DNA of 56,596 bases from NCBI GenBank assembly GCA_017415805.1, contig JAFQEC010000005.1:1-56596 (forward strand), given 5' to 3'. Source of the DNA: Clostridia bacterium. GTDB lineage: Bacteria; Bacillota; Clostridia; Oscillospirales; CAG-272. Shown piece after piece: positions 1-8,730 of this stretch. Position numbers and translations under genes: made by a program. The notes under the pieces are model-generated. The model did not search any database, was not told the DNA's origin, and saw nothing but the letters and a program-made list of their open reading frames with translations. Each line of letters begins with the position of its first letter. Within the stretch, counting starts at the first letter, position 1.

Positions 1-285
1 CAAACGCGCCCCCACACCCCCGCAAAATCTTTGAAAGAAGGAAAGCGGTATGCGCGCACATTGCGGCTACGGCAGGCTTCCCCTCGAGGGGAAGCTCCCG
101 CGCAAGCGGGTGATGAGGTGTAGGATACGGAGCATCCGTTTTCTGTTCTAACGCCGCCTGCGGTGGCTACGGTAGCCTTCTCCTGTGGGAGAAGGTGGCA
201 GCCGCTTGTCGGCTGACGGATGAGGAGTCCCGAACGCAAAAAGGCCCGACCGCGAGAAATCGCGGTCGGGCCTTTTTTGATGCAA
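1..285. repeat. gene-free end with two family A double-hairpin repeats
   Basis: No gene is supported here. Two copies of a ~50-base repeat lie at about 76-120 and 175-225. Each has a first hairpin (CTTCCCCTCGAGGGGAAG, or CCTTCTCCTGTGGGAGAAGG), a short linker, a second GC hairpin and the end TGANNGATGAGG or TGATGAGGTG. Further copies occur near 1.9, 11.05, 23.2 and 41.2 kb. A short open frame from 49 runs through the first repeat and is not credible. Confidence 0.7.
241..274. terminator. bidirectional intrinsic terminator after the SPFH gene
   Basis: A perfect 14-bp stem (241-254 with 261-274, loop AGAAAT) has a T run on the plus side and a complementary A run before it, so it can stop transcription on both strands. 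It lies 11 bases past the minus-strand SPFH stop codon. Confidence 0.9.
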
Positions 286-1215
286 TTATTTCGTCTCCTT
301 CACGGTCTCGGCAAAGGCGGTGGCAAGCCCTGCCATGCCCTGCAGATCCGAGGGGATGATGATCTTGGTGGCCTTGCCGTCGGCAACCTTGGCCAGCGCC
401 TCAAAGCTCTTGAGCGTCAGCACCTCCTTGACAGGCGGCACGTCGTTGAGCATCTTCAGGCCTGCGGCGGTCGCCTCCTGCACCTTCAGGATCGCTTCTG
501 CCTCACCCTCGGCCTCGCGGATGCGCGCCTCGCGCTGTGCCTCGGCACGCAGGATCGCCGCCTGCTTCTCGGCCTCGGCGTCCAGAATAGCGGACTGCTT
601 GCGGCCCTCTGCCACAAGAATGGCCGAGTTCTTTTCGCCCTCGGCGCGCAGGATCGCCTCACGGCGCTCGCGCTCGGCCTTCATCTGCTTCTCCATCGCA
701 TCCTGGATCTCACGGGGCGGGATAATGTTCTTGAGCTCCACACGGTTGACCTTGATGCCCCATGCGTCGGTGGCCTGGTCAAGAATGGCGCGCATCTTGG
801 TGTTGATGGTGTCGCGCGAGGTGAGCGTACCGTCCAGATCCAGCTCACCGATCATGTTACGCAGCGTGGTTGCGGTCAGATTCTCGATCGCGAAGATCGG
901 GTTGGTCACACCGTAGGCATAGAGCTTGCAATCGGTGATCTGATAATAGACCACGGTGTCGATCTGCATACGCACGTTGTCCTTGGTAATAACCGACTGG
1001 GGCGGAAAGTCCACCACCTGCTCCATGAGCGTCACCTTTTTGTTCACCTTGTCGATGAACGGGATCTTGATGTGCAGGCCGTTGTTCCATGTGGTGTGAT
1101 AGGAGCCCAGTCGCTCCACCACGTAGGCGTGCGCCTGCGGCACGACGTGCACGTTGGCGATCATCAGGACCGCAACGACCACGAGCACAACAATAATTGC
1201 AATAATAATTGCCAT
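286..1215 (-). CDS. SPFH/band 7 (slipin, QmcA-like) membrane protein
   Basis: A 309-residue stomatin/prohibitin-family protein. One hydrophobic helix (about residues 2-20) anchors it. The SPFH domain follows (from about AYVVERLGSYH to residue 180), then a charged helical stretch with repeated AILxAE-type units (about 190-250) typical of paraslipins. The family builds large oligomeric rings that organise membrane microdomains and often works with NfeD. NfeD is encoded directly upstream with a 24-base gap, so the two form an operon. The start has GGAGAG a few bases upstream. Family assignment is firm; the specific cellular role is inferred. Confidence 0.93.
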   Translation of the reverse strand: MAIIIAIIVVLVVVAVLMIANVHVVPQAHAYVVERLGSYHTTWNNGLHIKIPFIDKVNKKVTLMEQVVDFPPQSVITKDNVRMQIDTVVYYQITDCKLYAYGVTNPIFAIENLTATTLRNMIGELDLDGTLTSRDTINTKMRAILDQATDAWGIKVNRVELKNIIPPREIQDAMEKQMKAERERREAILRAEGEKNSAILVAEGRKQSAILDAEAEKQAAILRAEAQREARIREAEGEAEAILKVQEATAAGLKMLNDVPPVKEVLTLKSFEALAKVADGKATKIIIPSDLQGMAGLATAFAETVKETK

Positions 1216-1239
1216 TTTTTCTCTCCTTATTTTCTGTTA

Positions 1240-1656
1240 TTATTTTACGATCAGCTTCACGCCCTGCACGGCAATCACGGTGACCTGCTCGCCCACGGCG
1301 ATCACACGGTTGTCCTCGGCACGTGCCGACCAGCAAAGACCGCGGAGCTTGACCTCACCGACCTCGTCGATGTTGCGGATCTCCTCGGTGACCAGTGCCA
1401 CCTCGCCGATAAGCGCATCCACGCCCGTCTTTGCACCCTTCGCCTTCATAAAACGGCGGCAAAGCGGCCGCGTAGCGAACACCAGCACCAGCCCCACCAG
1501 CACGAAGACCAGGCATTGCACCGCCACGTGTACGTCACAAAAGGCAAGGATCATGGCAACGAGTGCCGAGGGGAAGAACCAAATGGCCACAAAATCCGTT
1601 GTGACCGCCTCGGTCACAACGGCAAGTACCAAGACTGCTATCCAAACATATTCCAC
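1240..1656 (-). CDS. NfeD-like membrane protein
   Basis: About 138 residues with two or three N-terminal membrane segments (roughly residues 3-60), then a soluble C-terminal OB-fold-like NfeD domain (about 75-138, GEVALVTEEI...GEQVTVIAVQGVKLIV). This is the short NfeD form without a protease domain. I chose the GTG at 1656 because AAGGAGG lies 8 bases upstream; the GTG at 1665 overlaps that site. It precedes the SPFH gene, the usual pairing in bacteria, where the two are thought to act together in membrane quality control or raft assembly. Confidence 0.88.
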   Translation of the reverse strand: MEYVWIAVLVLAVVTEAVTTDFVAIWFFPSALVAMILAFCDVHVAVQCLVFVLVGLVLVFATRPLCRRFMKAKGAKTGVDALIGEVALVTEEIRNIDEVGEVKLRGLCWSARAEDNRVIAVGEQVTVIAVQGVKLIVK

Positions 1657-1694
1657 ACAATGCACCTCCTTTGCGGTGTGTTTCGGACACCTTT

Positions 1695-1724
1695 AGTATA
1701 GCACCTTTTTGCGGCGTTTGTCAA
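1695..1724 (-). promoter_or_regulatory. sigma-A-type promoter for nfeD-SPFH
   Basis: On the minus strand TTGACA (1724-1719) and TATACT (1700-1695) are separated by 18 bases, about 40 bases upstream of the nfeD start. Confidence 0.75.
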
Positions 1725-2299
1725 CAAGCAGCAGCGCACAGGAGCGACAAGGAGCGCGTTTTAGCGCGTTTTAGCGGAAAGCAGCAGGGGCGAAGATGTG
1801 ATTTTCGGCCCCGCAGATGTATTTTTGATGTTCTAGCGCATGTTTTGTATCCCTGTGCCGAGGAGCAACGCCGCTTTGGCGGCTACACCTCATCCGTCAC
1901 GCATTCGCGTGCCACCTTCCCCTCAAGGGGAAGGCTTTGAAAAAGACGACCCTTGAGGAGCAAGGTGGAAGGCTTTGAAAAAGACGACCCTTGAGGAGCA
2001 AGGTGGAAGGCAAAGGCGAGAGCGCGCAGATCAAACTCCCTCGCGCGAGCTGCAAATAAGCACAAGCCCGTAGGGACAGGCGTCCTCGACTGTCCGTTTC
2101 CTCACCTGCCTCAAGCACCCCGCGCCAAGGAGCAACGCCGCGAGAGTACGCAGACCGCGCGTCCCCAAGCTCCCCGCGCGCACGAGGTGTGCGTTATCGC
2201 AAGGCGCACCGAGCAAGGGACGCGACGGCGTAGTTGCCTACGTCAAGCGCCCCGCGCGCGAGGAGCAACGCCGCGAGAGCGTGCAGACCGTGCGCGCCA
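1725..2299. repeat. 575-base gene-free mosaic of family A, family B and tandem repeats
   Basis: No gene is supported. The stretch contains a GAGGAGCAACGCCG box at 1860-1873, a family A copy at 1886-1934, a perfect 38-base tandem duplication at 1931-1968 and 1969-2006, a partial family B 3' half at about 2108-2146, and a fuller family B core at about 2199-2274 ending 25 bases before the stop codon of the minus-strand P-ATPase gene. The mixture suggests repeated insertion and slippage at one site. Confidence 0.75.
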
Positions 2300-4942
2300 T
2301 CAGTAAAGCGACTTTTTTCCACCCAGCCGCCGCCAAACCAGCTGCCCCCACCCCACGGGGAGCACCGAGAGGCTGAACAGGAGCGTATACAGCAGCTCAC
2401 GAGGGGTGAGGGGCATCGTACGCAGCACCGTGCCCCCCAAATACACAAAGCCGATCTGCACGGCGGCCACGGCCGTCATGATCAGCAAAAAGGCGCGGTT
2501 CTTTCCAAGCCCCGACAGCGCCTGCACGCGATCGGTGCGCGCGTTGAAGCAATTGCACACCCCCGCAAAGATAAACAGGGCAAAGAAGGCGGTGAGCAAG
2601 CACAGGTTGCCCTCGGTCGTGCGGTACAGCCCGCGCACGACAGGCGATTTGAGGAAAAAGACCGAGAGTGCCACGGTGAAGCAGGAGAGGTATGCGATGC
2701 GCCCCGTAAGCGCGCGTGTGAGGATCGGCTCCTCTCTGCCCTTGGGCCCCTCGCGCAAATAGATCGGAAGCGGCGCCTCACCCGCAAACGCGAGGCCGCC
2801 CAGCGTATCCATGATCATATTGATCCAGAGCATCTGCACCACCGTCACAGGGGCATCCACCCCGATAAAGGGCCCGATGATCGAGATCCCCACGGCGCAG
2901 AAGTTCATCACGAGCTGGAGCGTGATGAATTTGCGGATGCTCTTGAAGATGGTGCGGCCGTAGAGCACCGCGCGCACGACCGAGGAAAGGTTGTCGTCCA
3001 AAATAACAATATCCCCTGCCTCCTTGGCCACCTGGGTGCCGCTGCCCATCGCAAAGCCGACATCGGCGGCCTTGAGAGCGGGGGCATCGTTGATACCGTC
3101 CCCCGTCATACCCACCACCAAGCCCTGCTCGCCCGACAGTCGCACCAGGCGGCTCTTATCGGCAGGCAGGGCGCGCGCGATCACGGCAAGGCGGGGTAGC
3201 ATGGCCTTGACCTCATCATCCGAGAGCGCGGCCAGCTCCTCGCCGAGCAGGCACACCCCATCTCGGCGCAAAATTCCGCAATCGGCAGCGATGCGCGCGG
3301 CGGTCTCCTTACCGTCCCCCGTCATCATCACCACCTGCACGCCTGCACCCTGCAACGTGCGCACGGCATCCTTGGCCTCGGGGCGCAACGGATCGCAAAA
3401 GCTGACGGCGGCAAGCAGCGTGAGTGCGCCGAGCGCCGTGTGGGTCGGCATCTTTTCTCCCTCGCACAAAAGCAACACGCGCTCGCCCGCACGCATGCGT
3501 TCGCGCACGCGCGCCGCGAACGAGGCGGCACGGAAGGCGGCACGCGCGCCGTCCGTGCCCATTGCCGCCGAAACAAAGGGCAACAGGCGTTCGGGCGCGC
3601 CCGACACCAGCACGCGACCGTCGGCAAGCTCGACCGCCGCAAACTTGTGTGCGCTGTCAAAGGGCAATCGCGCGCGCACCGCAAACGCGGGTGCGGGCGC
3701 ATCCAAAAACGCGGTGAGCAGTGCGCGGTCGGTGCTATTTCCCCCGAGGGCGACCGAATGGCCGTCGGCCTCTCCGCGCGAGGCACCCGAATTGGCGTGC
3801 GCCGCCAGCGCAAGACGTTCCCCCAGCGCGGGTGCATTGCGGCGAAGCGACGTAATACTCTCAAACTCCCCCGTGGCACTCATCACGCGTACTAAGCGCA
3901 AGCGACCCGCCGTGAGCGTGCCCGTCTTATCGGTAAACAGAATATTCATGCTCCCCGCCGCCTCCAGCCCCGCGGGCTTTCGCACCAGCACGCTGTCGCG
4001 CACCATGCGGCGGATGTTGGACGAAAGCACCACCGCGATCATCATGGGCAGCCCCTCGGGCACGGCCACGACCACGACCGTCAGCCCCAGCGTGAGCGCA
4101 CGGAGCAGTAGCTCGCCCATCAAGGGTAGATCGCGCAGGCGCGACAGGATCTCGACCCTGTCAAAATCGGCATCCAGCAAAAGACGGTGAAACAAAAAGG
4201 CCAGCACGCAGACCGCCGCCGCCACGTAGCCGATGCGGCTGATCTGATGCGCAAGACGTGAGAGCCGCTGCTTGAGGGGGCTGTCGCGCCGCTCGCTTTG
4301 CAGCTCGCCCGAGATGCCGCCAAGAAAGGTGCGGTCGCCCACCGCCGTGACCTGCATCTCACCCGCGCCGCCAAGAACCGTGCACCCCGCAAAGAGTGCA
4401 CCCTCGGCCGACGGCTCGCATTTTTCACCGCGGCGATAGGGTCGCTTTTCGGCCTCACGGCTCTCGCCCGTAAGAGGAGACTGATCCACCGAGAGTGCAC
4501 CCTGTAAAAGCACCCCGTCCGCGGGGATACGCTCCCCTGCGCCAAGCAAAATCACATCTCCCACCACCACCTCGGCACTCGGGATCTCGCACACCGTCCC
4601 CCGCCGCACGCGGCAAAGCGGTGCACCGCAGCTCTCACACAGGCGCGCAAAGGCCGCCTCGCTGCCGTATTCCGAGAGCGTGGAGATAAAGGTGGCCAGA
4701 AAGACCGAGACCGCAATGCCCACCGTTTCAAACCAATCGGCGTTTCGGAACAGCAAAAGCAGATGAAGCACCAACGCCACCAACAGCACCTTGATCACAG
4801 GATCGCCCAGATTTGCAAAAAAATGCCGCCAAAAGCCCGCACGCTTTGCGGTGGTGAAGCGATTTTCTCCGTATTGCGCACGCGATTGCTCCACCTCGGC
4901 CGGGAGCAGACCGCGATACGCCGTATTTCCAAGCTCCGTCAT
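2300..4942 (-). CDS. P-type calcium-transporting ATPase (P2 type)
   Basis: An 880-residue cation pump with the full set of P-ATPase motifs: TGES at about 158-161, PEGLP at 295-299, the phosphorylated aspartate in DKTGTLT (Asp338), TGDG at 541 and GDGINDAP at 614-621. Membrane helices lie near 45-85, 235-305 and 670 to the C terminus. PEGLP and the layout fit SERCA/PMCA-like Ca2+ pumps, which export Ca2+ using ATP. The open frame extends further upstream, but that part crosses a terminator hairpin and an interspersed repeat. The ATG at 4942 has GGAGG 7 bases upstream and begins MTELGN. Its 3' end abuts the repeat mosaic. Confidence 0.92.
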   Translation of the reverse strand: MTELGNTAYRGLLPAEVEQSRAQYGENRFTTAKRAGFWRHFFANLGDPVIKVLLVALVLHLLLLFRNADWFETVGIAVSVFLATFISTLSEYGSEAAFARLCESCGAPLCRVRRGTVCEIPSAEVVVGDVILLGAGERIPADGVLLQGALSVDQSPLTGESREAEKRPYRRGEKCEPSAEGALFAGCTVLGGAGEMQVTAVGDRTFLGGISGELQSERRDSPLKQRLSRLAHQISRIGYVAAAVCVLAFLFHRLLLDADFDRVEILSRLRDLPLMGELLLRALTLGLTVVVVAVPEGLPMMIAVVLSSNIRRMVRDSVLVRKPAGLEAAGSMNILFTDKTGTLTAGRLRLVRVMSATGEFESITSLRRNAPALGERLALAAHANSGASRGEADGHSVALGGNSTDRALLTAFLDAPAPAFAVRARLPFDSAHKFAAVELADGRVLVSGAPERLLPFVSAAMGTDGARAAFRAASFAARVRERMRAGERVLLLCEGEKMPTHTALGALTLLAAVSFCDPLRPEAKDAVRTLQGAGVQVVMMTGDGKETAARIAADCGILRRDGVCLLGEELAALSDDEVKAMLPRLAVIARALPADKSRLVRLSGEQGLVVGMTGDGINDAPALKAADVGFAMGSGTQVAKEAGDIVILDDNLSSVVRAVLYGRTIFKSIRKFITLQLVMNFCAVGISIIGPFIGVDAPVTVVQMLWINMIMDTLGGLAFAGEAPLPIYLREGPKGREEPILTRALTGRIAYLSCFTVALSVFFLKSPVVRGLYRTTEGNLCLLTAFFALFIFAGVCNCFNARTDRVQALSGLGKNRAFLLIMTAVAAVQIGFVYLGGTVLRTMPLTPRELLYTLLFSLSVLPVGWGQLVWRRLGGKKSLY

Positions 4943-5318
4943 AGTAACCTCCGCACAAAAACTCCGTTCTACTTTATGCGCGAGGAAAGAAAAAAAGAAG
5001 GCGCACCGCGCCGCGCACACAAGAAAGCCCCGAAACGCGATGCGTTTCGGGGCTTTTTTAGAATTCTCTTGCATGTAGAACCGATTTTTGTAAAATCCGT
5101 TCAGCTTTCCGACTGGGGCCGCCCGTGTCATTCTGAACGAGCGCAGCGCGTTGAACTTTTTCACCGAGATCCCGAACGGCGCCATGCACCGTTCGATCCT
5201 CATTTCATTCGGATTTCGACTTTGCTCAGGATGACACGGTGAAAAAGCGCAAGGCGAAGCCGCGGCGGAATCTCGGGCGGCCTTCGTCGTCGAGCTGATC
5301 TGCGCGAATTTTTATGGG
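4943..5318. repeat. 376-base intergenic region with a family C repeat
   Basis: No gene is supported. It holds a strong hairpin (5024-5059) and a repeat at about 5126-5243 with near-inverted ends, TGTCATTCTGAACGAGC on the left and GCTCAGGATGACA on the right. This matches a class of short interspersed repeats common in many bacterial genomes; the identification is from memory of its consensus. Inside it, TTTTTCACCG recurs inverted as CGGTGAAAAA. Confidence 0.7.
5024..5059. terminator. intrinsic terminator hairpin between glyA and the P-ATPase
   Basis: A 15-bp stem (5024-5038 with 5042-5056, loop GAT) is followed by T6 on the plus strand. On the minus strand the tail is shorter (TTTCTTG), so it may end glyA transcripts less efficiently. 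No plus-strand gene precedes it. Confidence 0.75.
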
Positions 5319-6554
5319 TTACTCATAAATGGGGAATTTGCGGCAAAGCGCCACAACCTCCGCACTCACGCGCTCCTTGCTGTTCTCAAAATCGTGCACC
5401 ACGTCCCAGATCCAGCCCGCGATCATGTCCATCTCGGCCACGCCGAAGCCGCGCGAGGTGGCGGCGGGAGTGCCGATGCGCACGCCGCTGGTGATGAAGG
5501 GGCTGCGGGGCTCGTTGGGAACGGTGTTCTTATTGACGGTGATATGCACCTCGTCCAGACGGTGCTCGAGCTCCTTGCCCGTGAGCTCCATGCCGCGCAG
5601 ATCCAGCAGCATCAGGTGATTGTCCGTGCCGCCCGAGACCAGGTTGAAGCCGCGATCCTTAAGGCCCTTGGCAAGCGCTGCGGCGTTCTCCACGATGCGG
5701 CGCTGATAGTCCTTGAATTCGTCGGTCAGTGCCTCGCCCAGTGCCACTGCCTTGGCGGCGATGATGTGCATGAGCGGGCCGCCCTGCGTGCCGGGGAACA
5801 CGGCCTTGTCGATCTGCTTTGCAAGCTCCTCGCGGCACAGGATCAGACCGCCGCGCGGGCCGCGCAGCGTCTTGTGCGTGGTGGTGGTCACCACGTCGGC
5901 GAAGGGCACGGGCGAGGGGTGCATGCCTGCCGCCACCAGACCCGCGATGTGCGCCATGTCCACCATCAGATACGCACCGACCTCATCGGCGATGGCGCGG
6001 AACTTGGCAAAATCAATGGTGCGGGGATATGCGCTCGCGCCCGCCAGGATCATCTTGGGCTTGCACTCCAGTGCCGTGGCGCGCAGTGCGTCGTAATCAA
6101 TGGTCTCGGTCTCGTCCGAAACACCGTAGGGCACGATGTTGAAGTACTTGCCCGAAATATTCACAGGCGAGCCGTGCGAGAGATGGCCGCCGTGGGCAAG
6201 ATTCATGGAAAGCACCGTGTCACCGGGCTGAAGCAGTGCGAAGAACACCGCAAGATTGGCGTTCGCACCGCTGTGAGGCTGTACGTTGGCGTGCTCTGCA
6301 CCAAAGAGCTTTTTGGCACGCTCGCGCGCGATCTCCTCGACCTCGTCCACGTACACACAGCCGCCGTAATAGCGCTTGCCGGGATACCCCTCGGCGTATT
6401 TGTTGGTCAGCACCGTGCCTGCGGCCAGCAGCACCGCCTTGGAAACGATGTTCTCGGATGCGATCAGCTCAATGTTGTTCTGCTCGCGCGTATACTCGCG
6501 CCCGCACGCCGCGGCAACCTCGGCATCATACTTCTCCAGCTCGTCAAAAAACAT
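5319..6554 (-). CDS. glyA: serine hydroxymethyltransferase
   Basis: A 412-residue PLP enzyme that interconverts serine and glycine while loading one-carbon units onto tetrahydrofolate. Family blocks are intact: the N-terminal [10 protein letters not shown] segment, the [13 protein letters not shown] substrate segment and the PLP-lysine motif [13 protein letters not shown] near residue 225. The ATG at 6554 has AAGGAGG 6-7 bases upstream. An upstream in-frame extension is not supported. It follows the DUF445 gene by 37 bases on the same strand, so both probably share a promoter near 7.53 kb. Confidence 0.97.
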   Translation of the reverse strand: MFFDELEKYDAEVAAACGREYTREQNNIELIASENIVSKAVLLAAGTVLTNKYAEGYPGKRYYGGCVYVDEVEEIARERAKKLFGAEHANVQPHSGANANLAVFFALLQPGDTVLSMNLAHGGHLSHGSPVNISGKYFNIVPYGVSDETETIDYDALRATALECKPKMILAGASAYPRTIDFAKFRAIADEVGAYLMVDMAHIAGLVAAGMHPSPVPFADVVTTTTHKTLRGPRGGLILCREELAKQIDKAVFPGTQGGPLMHIIAAKAVALGEALTDEFKDYQRRIVENAAALAKGLKDRGFNLVSGGTDNHLMLLDLRGMELTGKELEHRLDEVHITVNKNTVPNEPRSPFITSGVRIGTPAATSRGFGVAEMDMIAGWIWDVVHDFENSKERVSAEVVALCRKFPIYE

Positions 6555-6591
6555 GTGAAACCTCCTTATTTTGTGCGTCCTTGCGCAATTT

Positions 6592-7485
6592 TTACAGCTT
6601 TGTGATAAAATCAATACCAATGTTGATCAATCCGATGACAAATCCAATGCCCGCGCCCAGCCAAATGACGGCATTGAGCTCCTTTTTCATGACCGAGAGC
6701 ACCAGCGCCTCGAGCTCCTTGGGGGGCATAGCCTCGATCTTTTCCTCCACCATTTGCTCAATGTGGAAGTGCGAAACAACGGCGTAGGCGTGCTTTTCCA
6801 CCAGATGTCGGTAGAGCGCGATCAGCACGGTTTCGAATTTCTCGGTGTCGGTGATCAGCTCACGGATCGGCTTTTGCTCGTAGGGCTCCAGCTCCTGCTC
6901 GAGCTTGTCGCGCACCTTCTCTCTGCCCTCTCCCTCTAAAAACGCGGCCACCTTTTCGACGATCGGCGCGGTGAGCGAGGCGATCAGGTTGTCGTTGACA
7001 AACATGCCCAGCAAAGGGTTCTTCGAGGTGTAGCCGCGAATGGCGGCGGTCGCCTCGGCGGTGATGATGGCGCCCAGATCAAAGGACTGCACACCCGCAA
7101 GGATCCGATCGGTGAGGGCATCCAGCACCTCCTCGCGCTTGTCCTCATACTTTTCCTCGCCGAAGATCCCCGTGCCCGAGGCCTCGATCGAGGGGAGCGC
7201 GAGCACGGCGCGCGCCACGGTCTTGGAAACCTCGTCGGAGAGCAGCGCCTGCTCCAGATCCTCACGACGCACCAGCGACTCGCTGATGGCGTGCCCCAGA
7301 GCCTTGCCCAATGCCTTCTGGCGGCGGGGCATGATGCCGGGGGTAAAGGGAATATGCCACTTGCCGATATAGTGCGCGTGATAGGGACGAAACAGCATTT
7401 TGACGGCAATATAATTCGTAAACACGCCGATCACAGCACCCAGCAACGGGCCCGAGATCAGCTGCAGCACCTCCAGAAAAGTCAC
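6592..7485 (-). CDS. DUF445 family membrane protein
   Basis: A 297-residue protein of the DUF445 (YheB-like) family. An N-terminal hydrophobic helix carries the conserved stretch [42 protein letters not shown] segment follows, then a long charged, mainly helical region, and a C-terminal hydrophobic helix (about 272-292). Function is unknown; some relatives are membrane proteins of spore-forming Bacillota. The start is GTG with GGAGGAG 3-8 bases upstream. It is the first gene of a likely two-gene unit with glyA, a pairing without an obvious functional link. Confidence 0.87.
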   Translation of the reverse strand: MTFLEVLQLISGPLLGAVIGVFTNYIAVKMLFRPYHAHYIGKWHIPFTPGIMPRRQKALGKALGHAISESLVRREDLEQALLSDEVSKTVARAVLALPSIEASGTGIFGEEKYEDKREEVLDALTDRILAGVQSFDLGAIITAEATAAIRGYTSKNPLLGMFVNDNLIASLTAPIVEKVAAFLEGEGREKVRDKLEQELEPYEQKPIRELITDTEKFETVLIALYRHLVEKHAYAVVSHFHIEQMVEEKIEAMPPKELEALVLSVMKKELNAVIWLGAGIGFVIGLINIGIDFITKL

Positions 7486-7520
7486 GGCGCTCCTCCTATC
7501 CTTCTAAAGATATATGTATT

Positions 7521-7549
7521 AGTATAGCATAGCGCGCGCGCAAAATCAA
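7521..7549 (-). promoter_or_regulatory. promoter for DUF445-glyA
   Basis: On the minus strand TTGATT (7549-7544) and TATACT (7526-7521) are 17 bases apart. The spacer contains an alternating GCGCGCGCGC run. Confidence 0.65.
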
Positions 7550-7568
7550 GCATCTGGGCGAAAAAGTA

Positions 7569-7597
7569 TTGCGAGAGGGGAGAAAATATGCTATACT
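7569..7597 (+). promoter_or_regulatory. promoter for the SbcD/SbcC-like pair
   Basis: TTGCGA (7569-7574) and TATACT (7592-7597) are separated by 17 bases, 28 bases upstream of the start codon. It is divergent from the DUF445 promoter. Confidence 0.65.
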
Positions 7598-7624
7598 GAA
7601 TACACACAAAGGGGAGGTGAGCAC

Positions 7625-8728
7625 ATGCGCATTTTACACACGGGCGATCTGCATTTCGCAAGCCCCGCACGCGCCTTTTCGCCGCGCGCGGCACGCGCAC
7701 GCGAGGAGCGAGGGCTCGCCGCCTTCGAGCAGCTGCTGGCGACCGCCGCACGCGAGGGTGCGGAGCTTTTGCTGTTGGCAGGAGATTGCTTCGATTCCCC
7801 CACGCCCGATGCCGATACCGTGCGCCGCTTTTACCGCGCGCTCGCCGCGTGCGGCATGCCTGCGGTGATCGCCCCCGGCAATCACGACTATTACCGCGCG
7901 GGCGGCTTCTGGGACGCGATCACGCCCCCCGAAAACGTCTATTTGTTCCGAGAGTCCACGCTCTCCTATTTTGATTTCCCCTCACTGAACCTCACGGTAT
8001 ACGGCTACGCCTTCACCGCCGAGCACATGGATGCTCCCGCGCTCCCGCGCGCCTCGGAGCTTGTCGGTGCGCGCACGGGCGTCCTGCTGGCACACGCGGA
8101 TCTGCTCTCCCCCCTCTCGCCCTATGCGCCCCTGTCCGCAGGAGCACTGGCAACATCGGGGCTTGCCTATGCCGCGCTGGGGCATATCCATAAGCCGCCC
8201 GAGCCCCGTCTGTGCGGCAAAACGCTTGCGGCCTACTGCGGCTTTTTTGCAGGACGCGGCTTTGACGAAACGGGTGCGGGAGGCGCACTGCTCGTCGAAA
8301 TAGAGGGAGAAACGGTGCGCCAAACGCGCCTGCTCTCCACCGCAGATCGCTTTGAGATCTGCACGGTCGACTGCACAGGATCGCGCAGTGCCGTCGAGGT
8401 GCGCGCACGCGTGGCAGACGCACTCAAAGCAAAGCAGTATCCGATCGAGACGGCCCTGCGCGTGATGCTCACGGGTAGCGTAGGGCTTGCCTGCCACCCC
8501 GACACGGCGACACTGGAGACACTGGGCGCACAATATGCGCTGTTCGAGGTCGCGGATGCGACGCTTCCCATCTTTGACGCGGCGTATCTGGAAAAGGATC
8601 CCACCCTGTACGGCGCCTTTTACCGCGCGCTCCTGCCGCGCTTGCAAAGCGCGGACGAGCAAACGCGCACCGTGGCGGCCGCCGCGTTGCGTCTTGGCCT
8701 CTCGGCCCTGTCGGGCAAGGAGGTGTGA
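7625..8728 (+). CDS. SbcD/YhaO-like DNA repair metallophosphoesterase
   Basis: A 367-residue calcineurin-like phosphoesterase. Metal-binding motifs appear in order: HTGDLHF at the N terminus, GDCFDSP (about 54-60), GNHDYY (about 87-92), LAHADLLS and ALGHIHKP (about 180-187). This is the nuclease half of SbcCD/Mre11-Rad50-type complexes that process DNA ends or hairpins. GGGGAGGTGAG lies just upstream of the ATG. The last bases overlap the ribosome site of the ATPase gene, so the two are translationally coupled. Size and partner fit the YhaO/YhaN subfamily better than classical SbcCD. Confidence 0.9.
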   Translation: MRILHTGDLHFASPARAFSPRAARAREERGLAAFEQLLATAAREGAELLLLAGDCFDSPTPDADTVRRFYRALAACGMPAVIAPGNHDYYRAGGFWDAITPPENVYLFRESTLSYFDFPSLNLTVYGYAFTAEHMDAPALPRASELVGARTGVLLAHADLLSPLSPYAPLSAGALATSGLAYAALGHIHKPPEPRLCGKTLAAYCGFFAGRGFDETGAGGALLVEIEGETVRQTRLLSTADRFEICTVDCTGSRSAVEVRARVADALKAKQYPIETALRVMLTGSVGLACHPDTATLETLGAQYALFEVADATLPIFDAAYLEKDPTLYGAFYRALLPRLQSADEQTRTVAAAALRLGLSALSGKEV

Positions 8729-8730
8729 GC

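Noticed and set aside
1..240. A short reading frame starting at 49 after AAGGAAAGCGG
   Set aside because: It consists almost wholly of a family A repeat and stops after about 34 codons with no recognisable product.
220..1701. A 493-residue plus-strand open frame over the SPFH and nfeD genes
   Set aside because: The minus-strand proteins are conserved and have good ribosome sites; this frame has none and no recognisable domain.
4943..5203. An 87-residue N-terminal extension of the P-ATPase
   Set aside because: It reads through a terminator hairpin and a family C repeat, while the ATG at 4942 has a strong GGAGG site.
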